Positions 33,176 through 43,245 of a stretch of DNA of 64,000 nucleotides are shown piece after piece; the first letter of the stretch is position 1; each line of letters starts with the position of its first letter. The notes under the pieces were generated by a model that was not told the DNA's origin, did not search any database, and saw nothing but the letters and a program-made list of their open reading frames with translations. The position numbers and the translations under genes were made by a program. The stretch covers positions 100,849,583 through 100,913,582 of the forward strand of contig OY744532.1 in the NCBI GenBank assembly GCA_963556195.1, read 5' to 3'. The DNA comes from Sepiola atlantica (taxonomy: Eukaryota; Mollusca; Cephalopoda; Sepiida; Sepiolidae).

Positions 33176-33448
33176 TTTACCCCACCCTATAGACCGGTAT
33201 TGTTCGGGCCTTCGGGTCTGGATTTACGCCGGTCAATCGGTTGTCGGTCCTGTGCAGTTCTAGGAATTGCACCCTCCCAGACTTTGCCTTCTCACCCTTT
33301 GAGAGGGGGTTAGTTTATTGCTAATCGCCTGAGGCGCCCCAGGCAATTTTTAAATAGCCAGAGTGCTCAAATTCTCGAGCGCTGTTTTTTTCCCACTTTC
33401 CCGACCATGTGTCACATCTTACCTTGTTGGAGGAAGATAAATAGAACC
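33176..33448 (+). mobile_element. U2-SINE family, long form, 5'-truncated
   Basis: It begins inside the hairpin cassette (CCCTATAGACCGG ... CGGGCCTTCGGGTC ... CCGGTC), then follows the common body (GTCCTGTGCAGTTCTAGG) with deletions. The U2-like head is missing. Its right side is cut by the fold-back element at 33449. Confidence 0.8.
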
Positions 33449-34042
33449 AGTTTCCGGGAACTTTGCGTCGGCAGCGTTCGGGCATGTTACGTAAACACCC
33501 GAGAGATGCCGAGGCGAATGTTGACAGACGATAACTTCGATACGTTGCTGCGTCGTATTTTTTTTCAAATGTTATTTTCAAAAAAGTAAGAGAAACACAT
33601 AAAAAACAACAAAAACCATAGCTAAATCACTGTTAATAAATAATTTTTTATTTTTTTTCATTTCTTTTTGCATTTAGTCAACTGGTAAAAAAGTAGTTTT
33701 TTTCGTGTGTTTCATGAGACTGAAAAATAATTTTGTGTGTGTTTTGCGGGGTGAGGGGCTTCTTTGACATTGTCTTTTTTAACAAGTAAGGTTAGGGTCG
33801 TGGTTAGGGTTATACAGAGACTCGTCTATCTCAACCGTAAGCCCTGGCCCTCCGATCTGACGAGGATTTTGTAACAAATGGTCTTCGCAGACCTCCCTAA
33901 AAAAAAATATTCCAATCGGTCTGCGTATTCGGCGATCCAACGCCGCCTTCCTTACATGTCGTCTGACAGTGATTAGCTAATTGCGAGTGTTTACGTAACA
34001 TGCCCGATCGCTGCCGACGCTAAGTTTCCGGAAACTGGTTCA
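33449..34042. mobile_element. Fold-back element with ~58-bp inverted repeats
   Basis: The left arm GAACCAGTTTCC, then CGTCGGCAGCG and GGGCATGTTACGTAAACAC, is inverted at about 33983-34042. The centre is AT-rich and holds GGTTAGGG-type telomere-like motifs at 33789-33812. The interior has no protein. Confidence 0.83.
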
Positions 34043-34449
34043 TAGTCGATATCAGTACACTCATTTTAAAATGAATTGTTCCCAAATCAAAATTTCTCGA
34101 CCTATTCTTTTTATTATTCTAATTTTAATGTCATGATAATTGACATAATTGTTACAAGTTCATAAATAAACGAACTGAAGTTCGATTTAAAAAAATAAAA
34201 ATCTGACAACTACTTTTACAGTAAGAAGAGAGACTATTTTCTTTGAATATTTACTTTGTTAGAATAAAAATATTAAAAGGTTAAAACGTTCGTTCAATTT
34301 GTTGAGCTGACAATTATTTTTTTTACGGAAGTAGAGGTAATTTTTTCTTTATATTATTAAACCTTACATACGTTTATTATTTCAAGAGAAACTATTATTA
34401 GTGGAAGTAAATTCTACAGATAATGATGGAACCGAAGACGCAATACCAA
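34043..34449. other. No recognised feature
   Basis: AT-rich DNA without repeats or frames of interest. Confidence 0.5.
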
Positions 34450-34576
34450 CAGAGTGCTCACCTCTTGGGCGCTGGTTTTTCAACCCCCACTTTCCGACCC
34501 GACCTTGGGTCACATCTTACTTGTGGGAGTAGGATAAACTGGCCTTGTGCCTAACTCCTGGAGAGGAGTAAATAAT
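34450..34576 (+). mobile_element. U2-SINE 3' fragment
   Basis: It matches the last third of the element (CAGAGTGCTCACCTC, GACCTTGGGTCACATCTTAC, TGCCTAACTCCTGG). It ends where the younger full copy inserted; the target duplication of that copy lies in its tail. Confidence 0.85.
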
Positions 34577-34587
34577 ACAAAGTATTT

Positions 34588-34918
34588 CTTCTTGGCCTTT
34601 TGGCTAAGATCAAAGTGTAGTATCTGTTCCGATGGATACTGCACGCCTGTCCTGTGCAGTTCTAGGAGGTCCACCCTCCCAGGCTTTGCCTCCCCTCTTT
34701 GGGGAGGAGTAAGTTTATTGCTTACTGTCTGAGGCGTCCCTACCGGGGAATGCCGACGGGGCTGCCCAGGCAATTTTTAAATGGCCAGAGTGCTCACCTC
34801 TCGAACGCTGGCTTTTCTAACCCAACTTTCCTGACCCGATCTTGGGTCACATCTTACATGTGGGAGTAAGATAAAACTGGCTTTGTGCCTAACTCCTGGG
34901 GCGGAGTAAATAAGACCA
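34588..34918 (+). mobile_element. U2-headed SINE, full-length reference copy
   Basis: 331 bp flanked by the perfect 11-bp target duplication ACAAAGTATTT (34577-34587, 34919-34929), direct evidence of retrotransposition. It starts CTTCTTGGCCTTTTGGCTAA, equivalent to U2 snRNA from about nucleotide 5 (stem-loop I), then GTGTAGTATCTGTTC (branch-point recognition). After about 45 bases the similarity to U2 stops. The rest is a chain of short hairpins: AGTATC/GATACT, CTGCAC/GTGCAG, GGAGG/CCTCC, CCTCCCC/GGGGAGG, AGTAAG/CTTACT, GACCC/GGGTC, ATCTTAC/GTAAGAT and ACTCC/GGAGT. Between them CAATTTTTAAATGG resembles an Sm site. SINEs with snRNA heads are a described class; whether this family is described I cannot tell. 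Confidence 0.92.
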
Positions 34919-34985
34919 ACAAAGTATTTTTTACATTTCATCTGATATCAATGTTTTGTCGAGCGTGAAACCCGTATTAAAATAC

Positions 34986-35034
34986 ACTTTCTTAGCCTTC
35001 GGGCTAGGATGAAAACGTAGTATCTGCCTTGTCC
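34986..35034 (+). repeat. U2-like SINE head with compensated stem
   Basis: CTTAGCCTTCGGGCTAGGAT, then ACGTAGTATCTGCC, is a diverged U2-type head. The stem TTAGCC/GGCTAG keeps pairing through changes on both sides and has a TTCG loop. The usual body does not follow. Confidence 0.65.
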
Positions 35035-35710
35035 AAAGATCGTGGGGTCTGCGTTCGCGCAGGACGTCTACAAAATGGAAATATGTCTCAAACTACTACA
35101 AGACTTTTGGAGATAGACCCCCCACAACGAGATATATCCAGAAACTAGATGAACCAGAGTACTTAGATAAGTATATTTCAGTTTGAACAAAGGTGGTGAA
35201 ATAATATCGTGGGGTCTGCGTTCGCGCCGGGTGTCCAGAGAATTAAAATATTTTAAGCACGTTAGCAATATACAACAGATGAAAGATACAGATGTGGAAT
35301 TTTCAAGAATCCTGCTATATAATAATAATACACTAAGTCACTTTAATGTTCATACGTACGTTATCACCAATGACCTCTTGGTAATAGATGAGATCCCAAA
35401 ATCGATCAAGATGTAATGCAAAACATTATTTGATGTCAGTGTGCTGCCGACCGTTTAATCTAAACTAAATTTCGTATTTCTGAAATAAATTAATTTTTTA
35501 AACACATTGGAGATATTTTAAGTAGGATACCCCCTCAAGTAAATATGGTATTGTGGTGACGGCAATGATGCTAGCAAAGAGCAGGTAAGACAATTGAATA
35601 GACAAAGGATGACCACCGACCTCCATTTTTTCCACAATTTTGATGGCCTTATGTCTAATTTGTTCAAAATTTAAATTGTAATTTTTCTATTTTTCTTTGC
35701 AAATAAATAA
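35035..35710. other. No recognised gene; short direct repeat
   Basis: ATCGTGGGGTCTGCGTTCGC occurs at 35039 and again at 35205. A third shared motif, CATACGTACGTTATCACC (about 35349), links this stretch to 32708. The source elements are not identified. Confidence 0.5.
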
Positions 35711-35762
35711 CTCAAAGTGTAGTATCTGTCCTGTCCTCGGCCAGATGATGGGAAATCCTTCT
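35711..35762 (+). repeat. U2-SINE head fragment
   Basis: CTCAAAGTGTAGTATCTGTC matches the head after stem-loop I; the downstream sequence differs. Confidence 0.5.
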
Positions 35763-35874
35763 TGACTAGGGAGGATGAAGGAGAAGGGAGAATGTGGAGA
35801 ATACAACGGTATTTAATTGCTCCCCACCGCAGCAATATGTGACACAAGGTAGATAATGTGGAGGGAAGAATCAA

Positions 35875-36062
35875 GCCAGCGCCCCTAAAAGAGGAGCACT
35901 CTGGCCTAGCAGAAATAGCCTGGGCAGCTCCGTCGACATTCCCCGGTCAGGGCGCCTCAGGCAGTAAGCAATGAACTTACTCCATCCCAAAAAGGGAAGG
36001 CAAGGCCTGGGAGACTGCACCTCCTAGGACAACCCAAGACTGACTACCTCGGCCCGACAGAT
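35875..36062 (-). mobile_element. U2-SINE family body, minus strand, different head
   Basis: On the minus strand: CCTAGGAGGTGCAGTCTCCC, AGTAAGTTCATTGCTTACTG, CCTGAGGCGCC, GGAATGTCGACGGAGCTGCC. The 5' part (CTGTCGGGCCGAGGTAGTC) is not U2. The copy at 44945 has a comparable non-U2 head, GGCTGAGGTATGG, which suggests that the same body occurs with more than one head. Confidence 0.7.
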
Positions 36063-36430
36063 AAAAGGCAACCGAAATGGCCCAGTTCCTGTCGGTCTGA
36101 TTGTCGAGAACGAATCCTCGACTAGTATCACCTTACTCCATCCCGAAGTCCTCAACCAAGCGTAGTTAATGAGAGACTGAACGGGCTGGGGTATTATCAA
36201 AGGTCCCGTTCGTCTATATAATAATACGTTTCAGGATCGTACGTACGTTATCATCTTTCACACACATTAAATAAATAAGATCGTCCGATCAGCAAATATG
36301 TTGATTGGTGATTTTTCGGATGTTACTAAGATAAATAATTTCGACTTAACCCATTTAAAAATGAATTGTTCCAAAATTAAATTATATCATTTCGTCGAGT
36401 GAAACAGTACACTTTTAAATAAATACATAA
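36063..36430. other. No recognised feature
   Basis: Contains a third ACGTACGTTATCA-type motif (about 36240) followed by AGATCGTCCGATC, also seen at 32806. Confidence 0.45.
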
Positions 36431-36439
36431 AAAGTGACA

Positions 36440-36670
36440 TTCGTTTTATTGATTTGAAAACTATTTAGTTGACAATTATTTATAGGGTCAGAAGACGGAA
36501 TATTTATTGTTTTATTGATTTGAAGACTATTTAGTTGACACTTATTTATAGGGCCAGAAGACGGAATATTTATTGTTTTATTGATTTGGAGACTATTTAG
36601 TTGACAAATATTTATAGGGTAAGAAGACGGAATATTTATTGTTTTATTGATTTGAAGACTTACAAATTTA
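36440..36670. repeat. 66-bp tandem repeat
   Basis: GTTTTATTGATTTG recurs at 36443, 36509, 36575 and 36641, an exact 66-bp period. Because 66 is a multiple of three, an open frame of 96 codons is kept on the minus strand (QINKTINIPSS repeats); I do not regard it as a gene. Confidence 0.95.
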
Positions 36671-37443
36671 CAAATATACTTAAAAAAATTTGTGTATGTT
36701 TTCATCGTCCTAAAGTATCTTCACATATATTGCCATTCTATACGATTACCTGATTTGTAGTTTAAAAATTACATTACAATTGAATGTTAAATATCCAGGC
36801 CGTGTGTACGGAGAAGTCATGTTGACAATAGGAAGATGCACCTGACGATTGTCAAACAGATAAGATAATTATCGGATGACCAACGGGTCATTTGAATAAA
36901 AATAACACACCTAAAACGGGAAACAGCAACATAAATCAATGTCAAAAGAAATAGAAATGTTAGGTGAAAGGTCATTTTACAAGAAGTAAGTACATGCCAG
37001 GTGCAATTGAGTCATATCAAGAGGCGATTGACAGATCTGTTGGATAGTCAAATGATTGAAACCCCGTCGCCAAATAAAATGCCCTGGGTGCGTGGCTACA
37101 GTGACAGCGCCATACGATGGGGACGTTTGGGGTGGCCATAAAATTATTATGTAATAAACCTAAATTGATATAGACAGTTTTTTGACGATCGAGCGGCTTG
37201 TTATAATTAATCAACCGTCAGATTCCTGTGTGTGCATTTCACTCCTACCCGATCGCTATCCTCACCGTCACCAACAATAAAGATACATTTTATATTTGCA
37301 TAACATCCGGTGTTGTCATTCTTTTTAAGTAAGTCGAAATACAACATTAAGATGTAGTACCAAAGTAAAGAATATTCGTAAAGATTTAATTTTAATATCG
37401 ATTCTTTTTTTAAAGAGAATTTATTTTCTTTAATATAGTTGGC
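36671..37443. other. No recognised gene
   Basis: Unassigned DNA. 37200-37300 has an AATAAA (37276-37281) in a moderately GC-rich setting, vaguely similar to an LTR end, with no other support. Confidence 0.45.
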
Positions 37444-37544
37444 TTATATATTTTGATCGTCCATTCCTGTATAGTGCTTTTGTTTTCTGATTAATATCAG
37501 AAAACAAAAGCACTATAGAGGAATGGACGATCAAAATATATATA
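37444..37544. repeat. Near-perfect 48-bp hairpin
   Basis: 37444-37491 and 37496-37544 are reverse complements with only about two differences around a 4-base TAAT loop (for example TTTTGATCGTCCATTCCTGT on the left). It is either a minimal fold-back MITE or, if transcribed, a precursor-like long hairpin. Confidence 0.9.
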
Positions 37545-38204
37545 AGTTATAAAAACAAAATACTAAGTTCTCTCAAAAATAGAATCGATATTAGAATTAT
37601 ATCTTTATTCATATTTGTTATCACATCTGAAATTGTAATTTAATTTCGAAACTATAAATCGAATAATTGTATAGAATGTCGAAGAATTTGCGACGCTTAA
37701 AACATAACTTAAAAAAGCCCCCCCCCCACCTCTCTAAACATTTTTGTTTTTCATACGTTTTATATGATTTTTATATATTTTTTTATTGAATTATCACAAT
37801 ACGGTTTTCAACAGTAAGTTAAAGGTTATTTAATTTGAAACGTTTTGCCATATATTAGCTTTGCTTTACTTTAAAAAGAATTGATGCACTCTGCTTTCAC
37901 AAAATAGTACAAAGAAACATACATACACAATCAGTATTCGAAATGGATTTATCACAAAAAAATTTTTTTTTGGGGGGGGGGGGCACGTCCCTTCCACCAA
38001 TTTTCCATAACTTCTTCATAACTTAATTTGCATATCTATATATATTTTAAACACATTTGATTTTATTCTTTATGTCTCTCTATATACGCAATAATTTTGT
38101 CGATAATTTAATCGTAACTAATTCACGTAATTTAAAAATCCTAACTCTCCGCCATCATCATCTTCCCAAAAATGAGATTCTACTTTCATTTTATACCGCA
38201 CGAG
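37545..38204. other. No recognised gene
   Basis: AT-rich DNA with a C run (37716-37724) and a T9-G11 junction at 37963-37983. Confidence 0.5.
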
Positions 38205-38935
38205 TTCATTTCCCTGAGAAGACCTTCATGCCAGACTTTGTCAAATGTTTTAGAGATATCAATCCCTACCACCCTTGCTTCACCTGCCTTATCCAGTGTG
38301 TGGTATATATGTTAAGGGATTACCGTTACGATATCAGCAGTAGAAGGGAGGTGACGGTGGTTAAGTGGATAACGACACGGACTGAAGACCTGGGTGTTCC
38401 AAGTTCGAATCCAGTCGGTTCCACAGTACAACTTTCACTTAGGGATGTTGGCAACCTTCTCGTGGTCCTTCCCGTAAGTACCTGGTGTCTTTCCAGAAAA
38501 ACATCGGGGAAACTAATGCAAACATCAGAATCATCTGATTCACACGAAAAAAGAAGAAGAAGCAGTAGAACGGGATAGCTTGGTCAGATAGAAGTTTAGC
38601 ATTTTCGAAGTGACGGAGTATTGCTAGATTGATTGATCAATGATTCAAAGATTTTAGCGAAGAACGGGAGGAAACGTATCGGGCGATAATTTTGAGGGTC
38701 AGTTCTTTCTCCAGGGTTCTTGAAAACTGGTACAATCAATGCAATTTTATAACTGCCAGGGAAGAAAGATTCTGTAAGGCATTTATTATGGAGAGGATAA
38801 GCGTCAGCTCAGCAGAGACTTTTTTGATAACTATGACAGGGATGAGATCTGGTTCGCATGCTTTGGAGGTGTCACATGACATAAAATAAGCTAATGATCA
38901 GATCATCTAGTGCGGTTTTTGTCCGGAGTGGTTAG
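38205..38935 (-). pseudogene. Jockey/I-like LINE reverse transcriptase remnant, split by a SINE
   Basis: On the minus strand, 38575-38870 encodes CEPDLIPVIVIKK, GSYKIALIVPVFKNPGERTD, PQNYRPIRFLPFFAKIFESL and AKLLSDQA, the fingers and early palm region of a non-LTR reverse transcriptase. 38205-38300 encodes ARVVGIDISKTFDKVWHEGL, the block with the first catalytic aspartate. Stops and frameshifts occur. The tRNA SINE at 38346-38560 sits between the two parts. No later YADD block was seen. Confidence 0.87.
38346..38560 (+). mobile_element. tRNA-headed SINE with 10-bp target duplication
   Basis: AGCAGTAGAA at 38336-38345 and 38561-38570 flanks a 215-bp element. The head has box A-like TGGTTAAGTGGATAAC and box B AGTTCGAATCC in tRNA spacing; the tail is a GAA-rich run. 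A fragment of the same family lies at 45640-45740 (TTCGAATCCAGTTCGTTCCA). Confidence 0.9.
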
Positions 38936-39620
38936 GGTTAGAGATGGGGTGATGTGCCGAGTCCAAGATGAGGTTTGGGCAAACGGTTTGGGAAGCAGTT
39001 AAGCCGTATCCCTTGTCGTGGAATCCTCTTAATGGTGGTTTGATAAAGGGAGATTTTTTTTTATTGCTTATTGTTTTTCAAGCTATTATAGATTTTCCAG
39101 ATATCGCGGGTTCATAGTTTTTGTGACGTGATGCGATTTCTAGTAATCTCGGTGTGCCTATGGCTATGTATAAGGACCACTTTAAGCCATTGTCGACATA
39201 ACCGCTCGTCCACCGGATCTACGATAATCCCAAGACCCAAATAATGTCTACATAACTCACATTTCTTACTTTGTGAATATTCCGTTTAATTTATTATTTG
39301 CATTATTTTAAATAAATAAACAATGGAATAGAATTCCGAAATCAATGTGGTCCCTGATTCTTAAAAACAGGTTCGGATCCAGTTCGGATTTCATCTCCGC
39401 TAACCCACATATTATTATAATATATATATTTTTTCATTTTAAAAACAGTATTTTCCTACACAAACTTGCATGCCCGCAAAAAAAAAAAAAAAAAAAAAAA
39501 TAACAAAAACAAAAAAAAAACGAAATAATGTAACACACACGAAGAGCCGAAATATTGGGAAAATATAAGAGATTTTGTTTATTATCCGGTAACGTTCCCA
39601 TATAGGAACATGTTCTTATC
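38936..39620. other. No recognised feature
   Basis: Unassigned DNA with a short A run (39478-39500) and a TTAGGGTTAGAG motif at its left edge. Confidence 0.5.
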
Positions 39621-39622
39621 TA

Positions 39623-40894
39623 TTAGGTTGGTGCAAAAACAATGGCGTTTTCTCACATGTTATATTTATACATGTTTTCTGAATCAATTTATTAGCGTTG
39701 TTGTAGGTCATCTTAAAGCGCGGCTTTCGCTCTATCGAATCGTGTTATTCGTTTCCATTTTTAATCTCTTCATTTATTGTTTTTGCAGGCTTTTCGACAG
39801 CATGGACAAAATTGAAATCCGCACGATATTCTTGTTCCAGTTCAAACTAGGCCGAAAAGCTGCCGAGACAGCTCGTGACATCAATGATGCGTTTGGCTCA
39901 GGAACCACTAACGAACGTACGGCACAAAGGTGGTTCAAGAAATTTCGCAATGGTGACGAGAGCCTCGAAGATGAAGACGGTCAAGGCCGACCGACTGTGG
40001 TTGATAACGAAGATCTGAAAGCCTTAATTGAAGCCGATCATCGCAAAACCACACGAGTAGTTGCTGATGAACTCGAGGTCGATCACTCAACAGTCGTTCG
40101 CCATTTGAAGCAAATAGGGAAGACAAAAAAGCTGGATAAATGGGTGCCGCACGAATTGAACGATAATACAAAAAGTCGTTTTTATGTGTCTTCTACGCTC
40201 TTGCTGCGCAACAGAAACTGCCTATTTCTCAAGCGAATTGTGACGTGTGATGAGAAGTGGATCCTCTATGACAATCGGCGACGTTCGGCACAGTGGTTGG
40301 ATGCCGGCGAAGCTCCAAAACACTTCCCGAAGCCGAAATTTCACACAAAAAAAGATTATGGTGACTGTTTGGTGGTCTGCGACCGGTCTCATCCATCACA
40401 GCTTCTTGAATCCGGGCGAAACGATTACCGCGGAGAAGTACTGCCAACAAATTGACGAAATGCACCAGAAGCTCCAACGTATGCGCCAGAGATTGGTCAA
40501 TATGCAGGGACCAATTCTCCTCCATGACAACGCTCGCCCGCATGTTGCACAACTGATCCTGCAGAAGCTGAACGAATTGTGTTACGAGACTGCATCATCC
40601 GCCATATTCACCGGACCACTCGCCCACCGATTATCACTTTTTCAAGCATCTCGACAACTTCCTTCGCGAGAAATGCTTTAAAAGCCGAGATGATGCCGAA
40701 TCGGCCTTCAATGACTTCATAGCTTCCAGAACTCCGGATTCTTATGATAATGGAATAAGTAAAGTTGTTTCTCGTTGGCAAAAATGTGTTGATTCTAATG
40801 GTTCGTATTTTGATTAATAAAGTTTGGTATAAAAGAAGTTATGGTCTTTTGAAGTTTAACGTCAAATGGCGCCATTGTTTTTGCACCAACCTAA
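39623..40894 (+). mobile_element. mariner DNA transposon, nearly complete, inactive
   Basis: Flanked by TA (39621-39622, 40895-40896). The inverted repeats are TTAGGTTGGTGCAAAAACAA at the left and its complement at the right, followed inward by TGGCG. The length is 1272 bp. The TTAGGTTGGTGCAAAA end is typical of Hsmar1-like mariners. Confidence 0.95.
39802..40817 (+). pseudogene. mariner transposase with two frameshifts
   Basis: It begins MDKIEIRTIFLFQFKLGRKA (39802). The first frame carries both helix-turn-helix regions, WVPHELND, and the first catalytic aspartate in VTCDEKWILYDN. Around 40350 a frameshift moves to MVTVWWSATGLIHHSFLNPG, with the second aspartate in LLHDNARPH. Around 40590 a second frameshift precedes YSPDLSPTDYHFF-like sequence (here diverged) and the end VDSNGSYFD with stop at 40815. 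All domains are present, so decay is recent. Confidence 0.92.
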
Positions 40895-40964
40895 TATTAC
40901 AAATGGAGATTTTGTATTCGTCTGAAGCCGAAACTATACTATTACTATTTTCAAATGCTCATTT

Positions 40965-41130
40965 CAGGGGGTAGTGTAGTATCTGTCATGTTGTCATGAG
41001 ACCATCTTCACAGACATTACCTCATCTTTGAGAGTTTAGTGTTGTATATGTTCGTTCGTTATGATACCATTCGTCAAGGCATTCACTCATTTAGGAGTAT
41101 TGTATTTTATGTTCGTTCGTCGGGGGGGGA
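40965..41130 (+). repeat. Diverged ~60-70-bp tandem repeat
   Basis: Three weak units: GTGTAGTATCTGTCATG, GTTTAGTGTTGTATATGTTC, GTATTGTATTTTATGTTC, each followed by similar CATGAGACCAT- or GATACCATTC-type sequence. The first unit also resembles the U2-SINE head by 12 bases, possibly by chance. Confidence 0.5.
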
Positions 41131-41329
41131 TTTTGGCTGATCCTAATAATGGCTTCTGGTATAAACATGACTATTCCGGGATTTATATTCTCGAATACGT
41201 ATACTAAAATAAGCATTAAAAGATTAAAATCTGAATTTTAGTTGAAATAAGTAGGGTAAGGGAAAATGCATAGAGATACGGAAAGTGGAAAAAAACATAA
41301 GTAGACATGCTGTCAGATAAAAGGAAAGA

Positions 41330-41790
41330 ACTAAAATAAAACGAAAGAAAAAAGGAAACACGAAAGAAAACACGAAAAGAAAAAAGAAAACACGAAAAGA
41401 AAAAAGAAAAAAAGGAAAATAAGAAAAAAAGAAATAAAAAGAAAAAGAAAAAAAGAAAAGTAAAAAAAAGAAAAAGAAAAGAAAAAAAAGTAAAAAAAAG
41501 AGAAAAAAGAAAAAGAGAAAAAAGAAAAAAGAGAAAAAGAGAAAAAAAGAGAAAAAAAGAGAAAAAAAGAGAAAAAAGAAAAGAGAAAAGAGAAAAAAGA
41601 AAAGAGAAAAAAGAAGAGAAAAAAGAAGAGAAAAAAGAAGAGAAAAAAGAGAAAAAGGAAAGAAAAGAGAAAGAAAAGAGAGAGAAAAGAGAAAAAAAGA
41701 AAGAGAAAGAAAGAAAAAAGAGAAAGAAAGAAAAAAGAGAAAGAAAGAAAGAAGAGAAAGAAAGAAAAGGGAGGAGAGAGAGAGAGCACT
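41330..41790. repeat. Third polypurine tract, A-rich
   Basis: About 460 bp of GAAAA/GAAAAAA units grading into AAAGAAAGAGAGA. The long minus-strand phenylalanine/serine/leucine frames are by-products. Confidence 0.95.
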
Positions 41791-42559
41791 TCTCTCACGT
41801 TTATAGGAAAGGTCTCCGATTACGTCTATTGGAAGCATGTATAGGATGTGTGCCCCCTCTCCGTGACCAGAGAAGAAGTGTGGGTTGTGCGTCCCCTCCA
41901 GACAATTAAAGCTAGAAGACTTTTGTGGGTAATTACATCCGACGAAATTCAATTATAGGAATTTGATACGTAGACAACGCAAGTATTCAATAACTGAGTA
42001 GATTTCATTGTAAAACTCAACGAACATTTTGCGTCTTTGTATCGGTACGAGAGATTCCGTCCGTCCGTCCGTCCGTCCGTCCGTTCGTCGAGCTTAAGGC
42101 AGGAATAGTATTTTAAGCGTTAAGCGCGTAGATCGAATCGACGCTTTTTATTTTAGATGAATCAACGCGTCTTTATCAGAGACTATGAACGTCGATCAGT
42201 CTGACATGCTCAAGGGATCTTTTGTAGAGGAATTACTTTCAACCAATGAAAACAGCTTTTTGGAGAAAAAAAAAAACCCACCAGTCATGCGCAATGCGTG
42301 CACGCTCATGACCTACTTTTATGAGTCATGTCTAGACATGCGTTAGGTTAGTTTTAGGGTTAGGGTCTAATCCTGTCTAGACATGGTTGGGGTTAAGGTC
42401 CAGATCACGTGTAGATCGATGAAACCCTGATTACTAGTTGTAAAAAAAAAATGCAGAATAAACATCATCGCGAAATGCTGGATCGCTGTGTGAGTTTATG
42501 TTGAGGCAAAACATATAAGGGAAACTAGTAAAAATACATAATAGTTAACACCCAGGAAG
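41791..42559. other. No recognised gene
   Basis: Unassigned DNA with a (CCGT)7 run at 42057-42085, a TCTAGACATG pair around TTAGGGTTAGGG-like sequence (42330-42385), and a short A run. Confidence 0.5.
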
Positions 42560-43125
42560 TCATAAAAAACAAAAGCAAACAAAAAGCAACAACACAATTC
42601 ATATAAAACACATTAGAAGGAAATTCTCTACCGAACCCGGTCCTGGGTATGACCTTAAAAGACATCCAGTGGTGAGGCCTTCATTTGGGAGCTGTGGGGA
42701 ATGTAGAGTTGCCCCTTAGTTGCCATTGCTCCCAGGTCCATTCTGGCCCGGAGTGGTAGTACCTGTAAGGGCCCCATCGATGGGTCAAATAGAACCTACT
42801 GGCGCTACCAGATCAGGCTGTCTGAAGTTATTGACTTTCTGACATTGATATTTTATTGTTTTTTTCTTTGCAAAACTCAATCATGTTCGTCAAAATCCAA
42901 AACAAAAAACAACAATTACCCTCCCCTTCTCTATTCCCCTCCTTCTCTCTTCCTTCCCCTCTTTCCTCTTCCCCTTTCACCTGATCAAACACCATGAATA
43001 AATACCTAAACATATAAAGAACTTGAAGCATAAAAACCTTCACCAAAATGATCTGATTCGGCATTAAATAACCGAAAAAGGGTTGATATGCTGTAAAACA
43101 AAACAGCCAAACCAACCGAACCCGA
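42560..43125 (-). mobile_element. Dispersed family D element, copy on the minus strand
   Basis: On the minus strand the order is TTTTACAGCATATCAACCC, TTCAAGTTCTTTATATG, a CT-variable centre, then CCACTCCGGGCCAGAATGGA, and CCCAGGACCGGG, as in the copy at 25410-26057, but with one 127-bp unit only. Boundaries are approximate. Confidence 0.75.
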
Positions 43126-43245
43126 CTCGATTCAACTTGTAATAACGATTTGTAAGATTTTTTTTACAATTTTAAAAAACGTCACACAAATCGTTTCCGC
43201 ACCAAAAAAATAGTTGTTTCCGCCATTTTTGTTTTGGAGATTATG

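Noticed and set aside
36415..36705. 96-codon frame with QINKTINIPSS repeats
   Set aside because: The 66-bp tandem unit is a multiple of three, so the frame stays open by arithmetic; no other support.
38057..38578. 173-codon plus-strand frame
   Set aside because: It runs antisense to the LINE reverse-transcriptase remnant and across the tRNA SINE.
41224..41952. Phenylalanine/serine/leucine-rich 242- and 155-codon frames
   Set aside because: Reverse strand of an A/G-rich tract; low complexity only.
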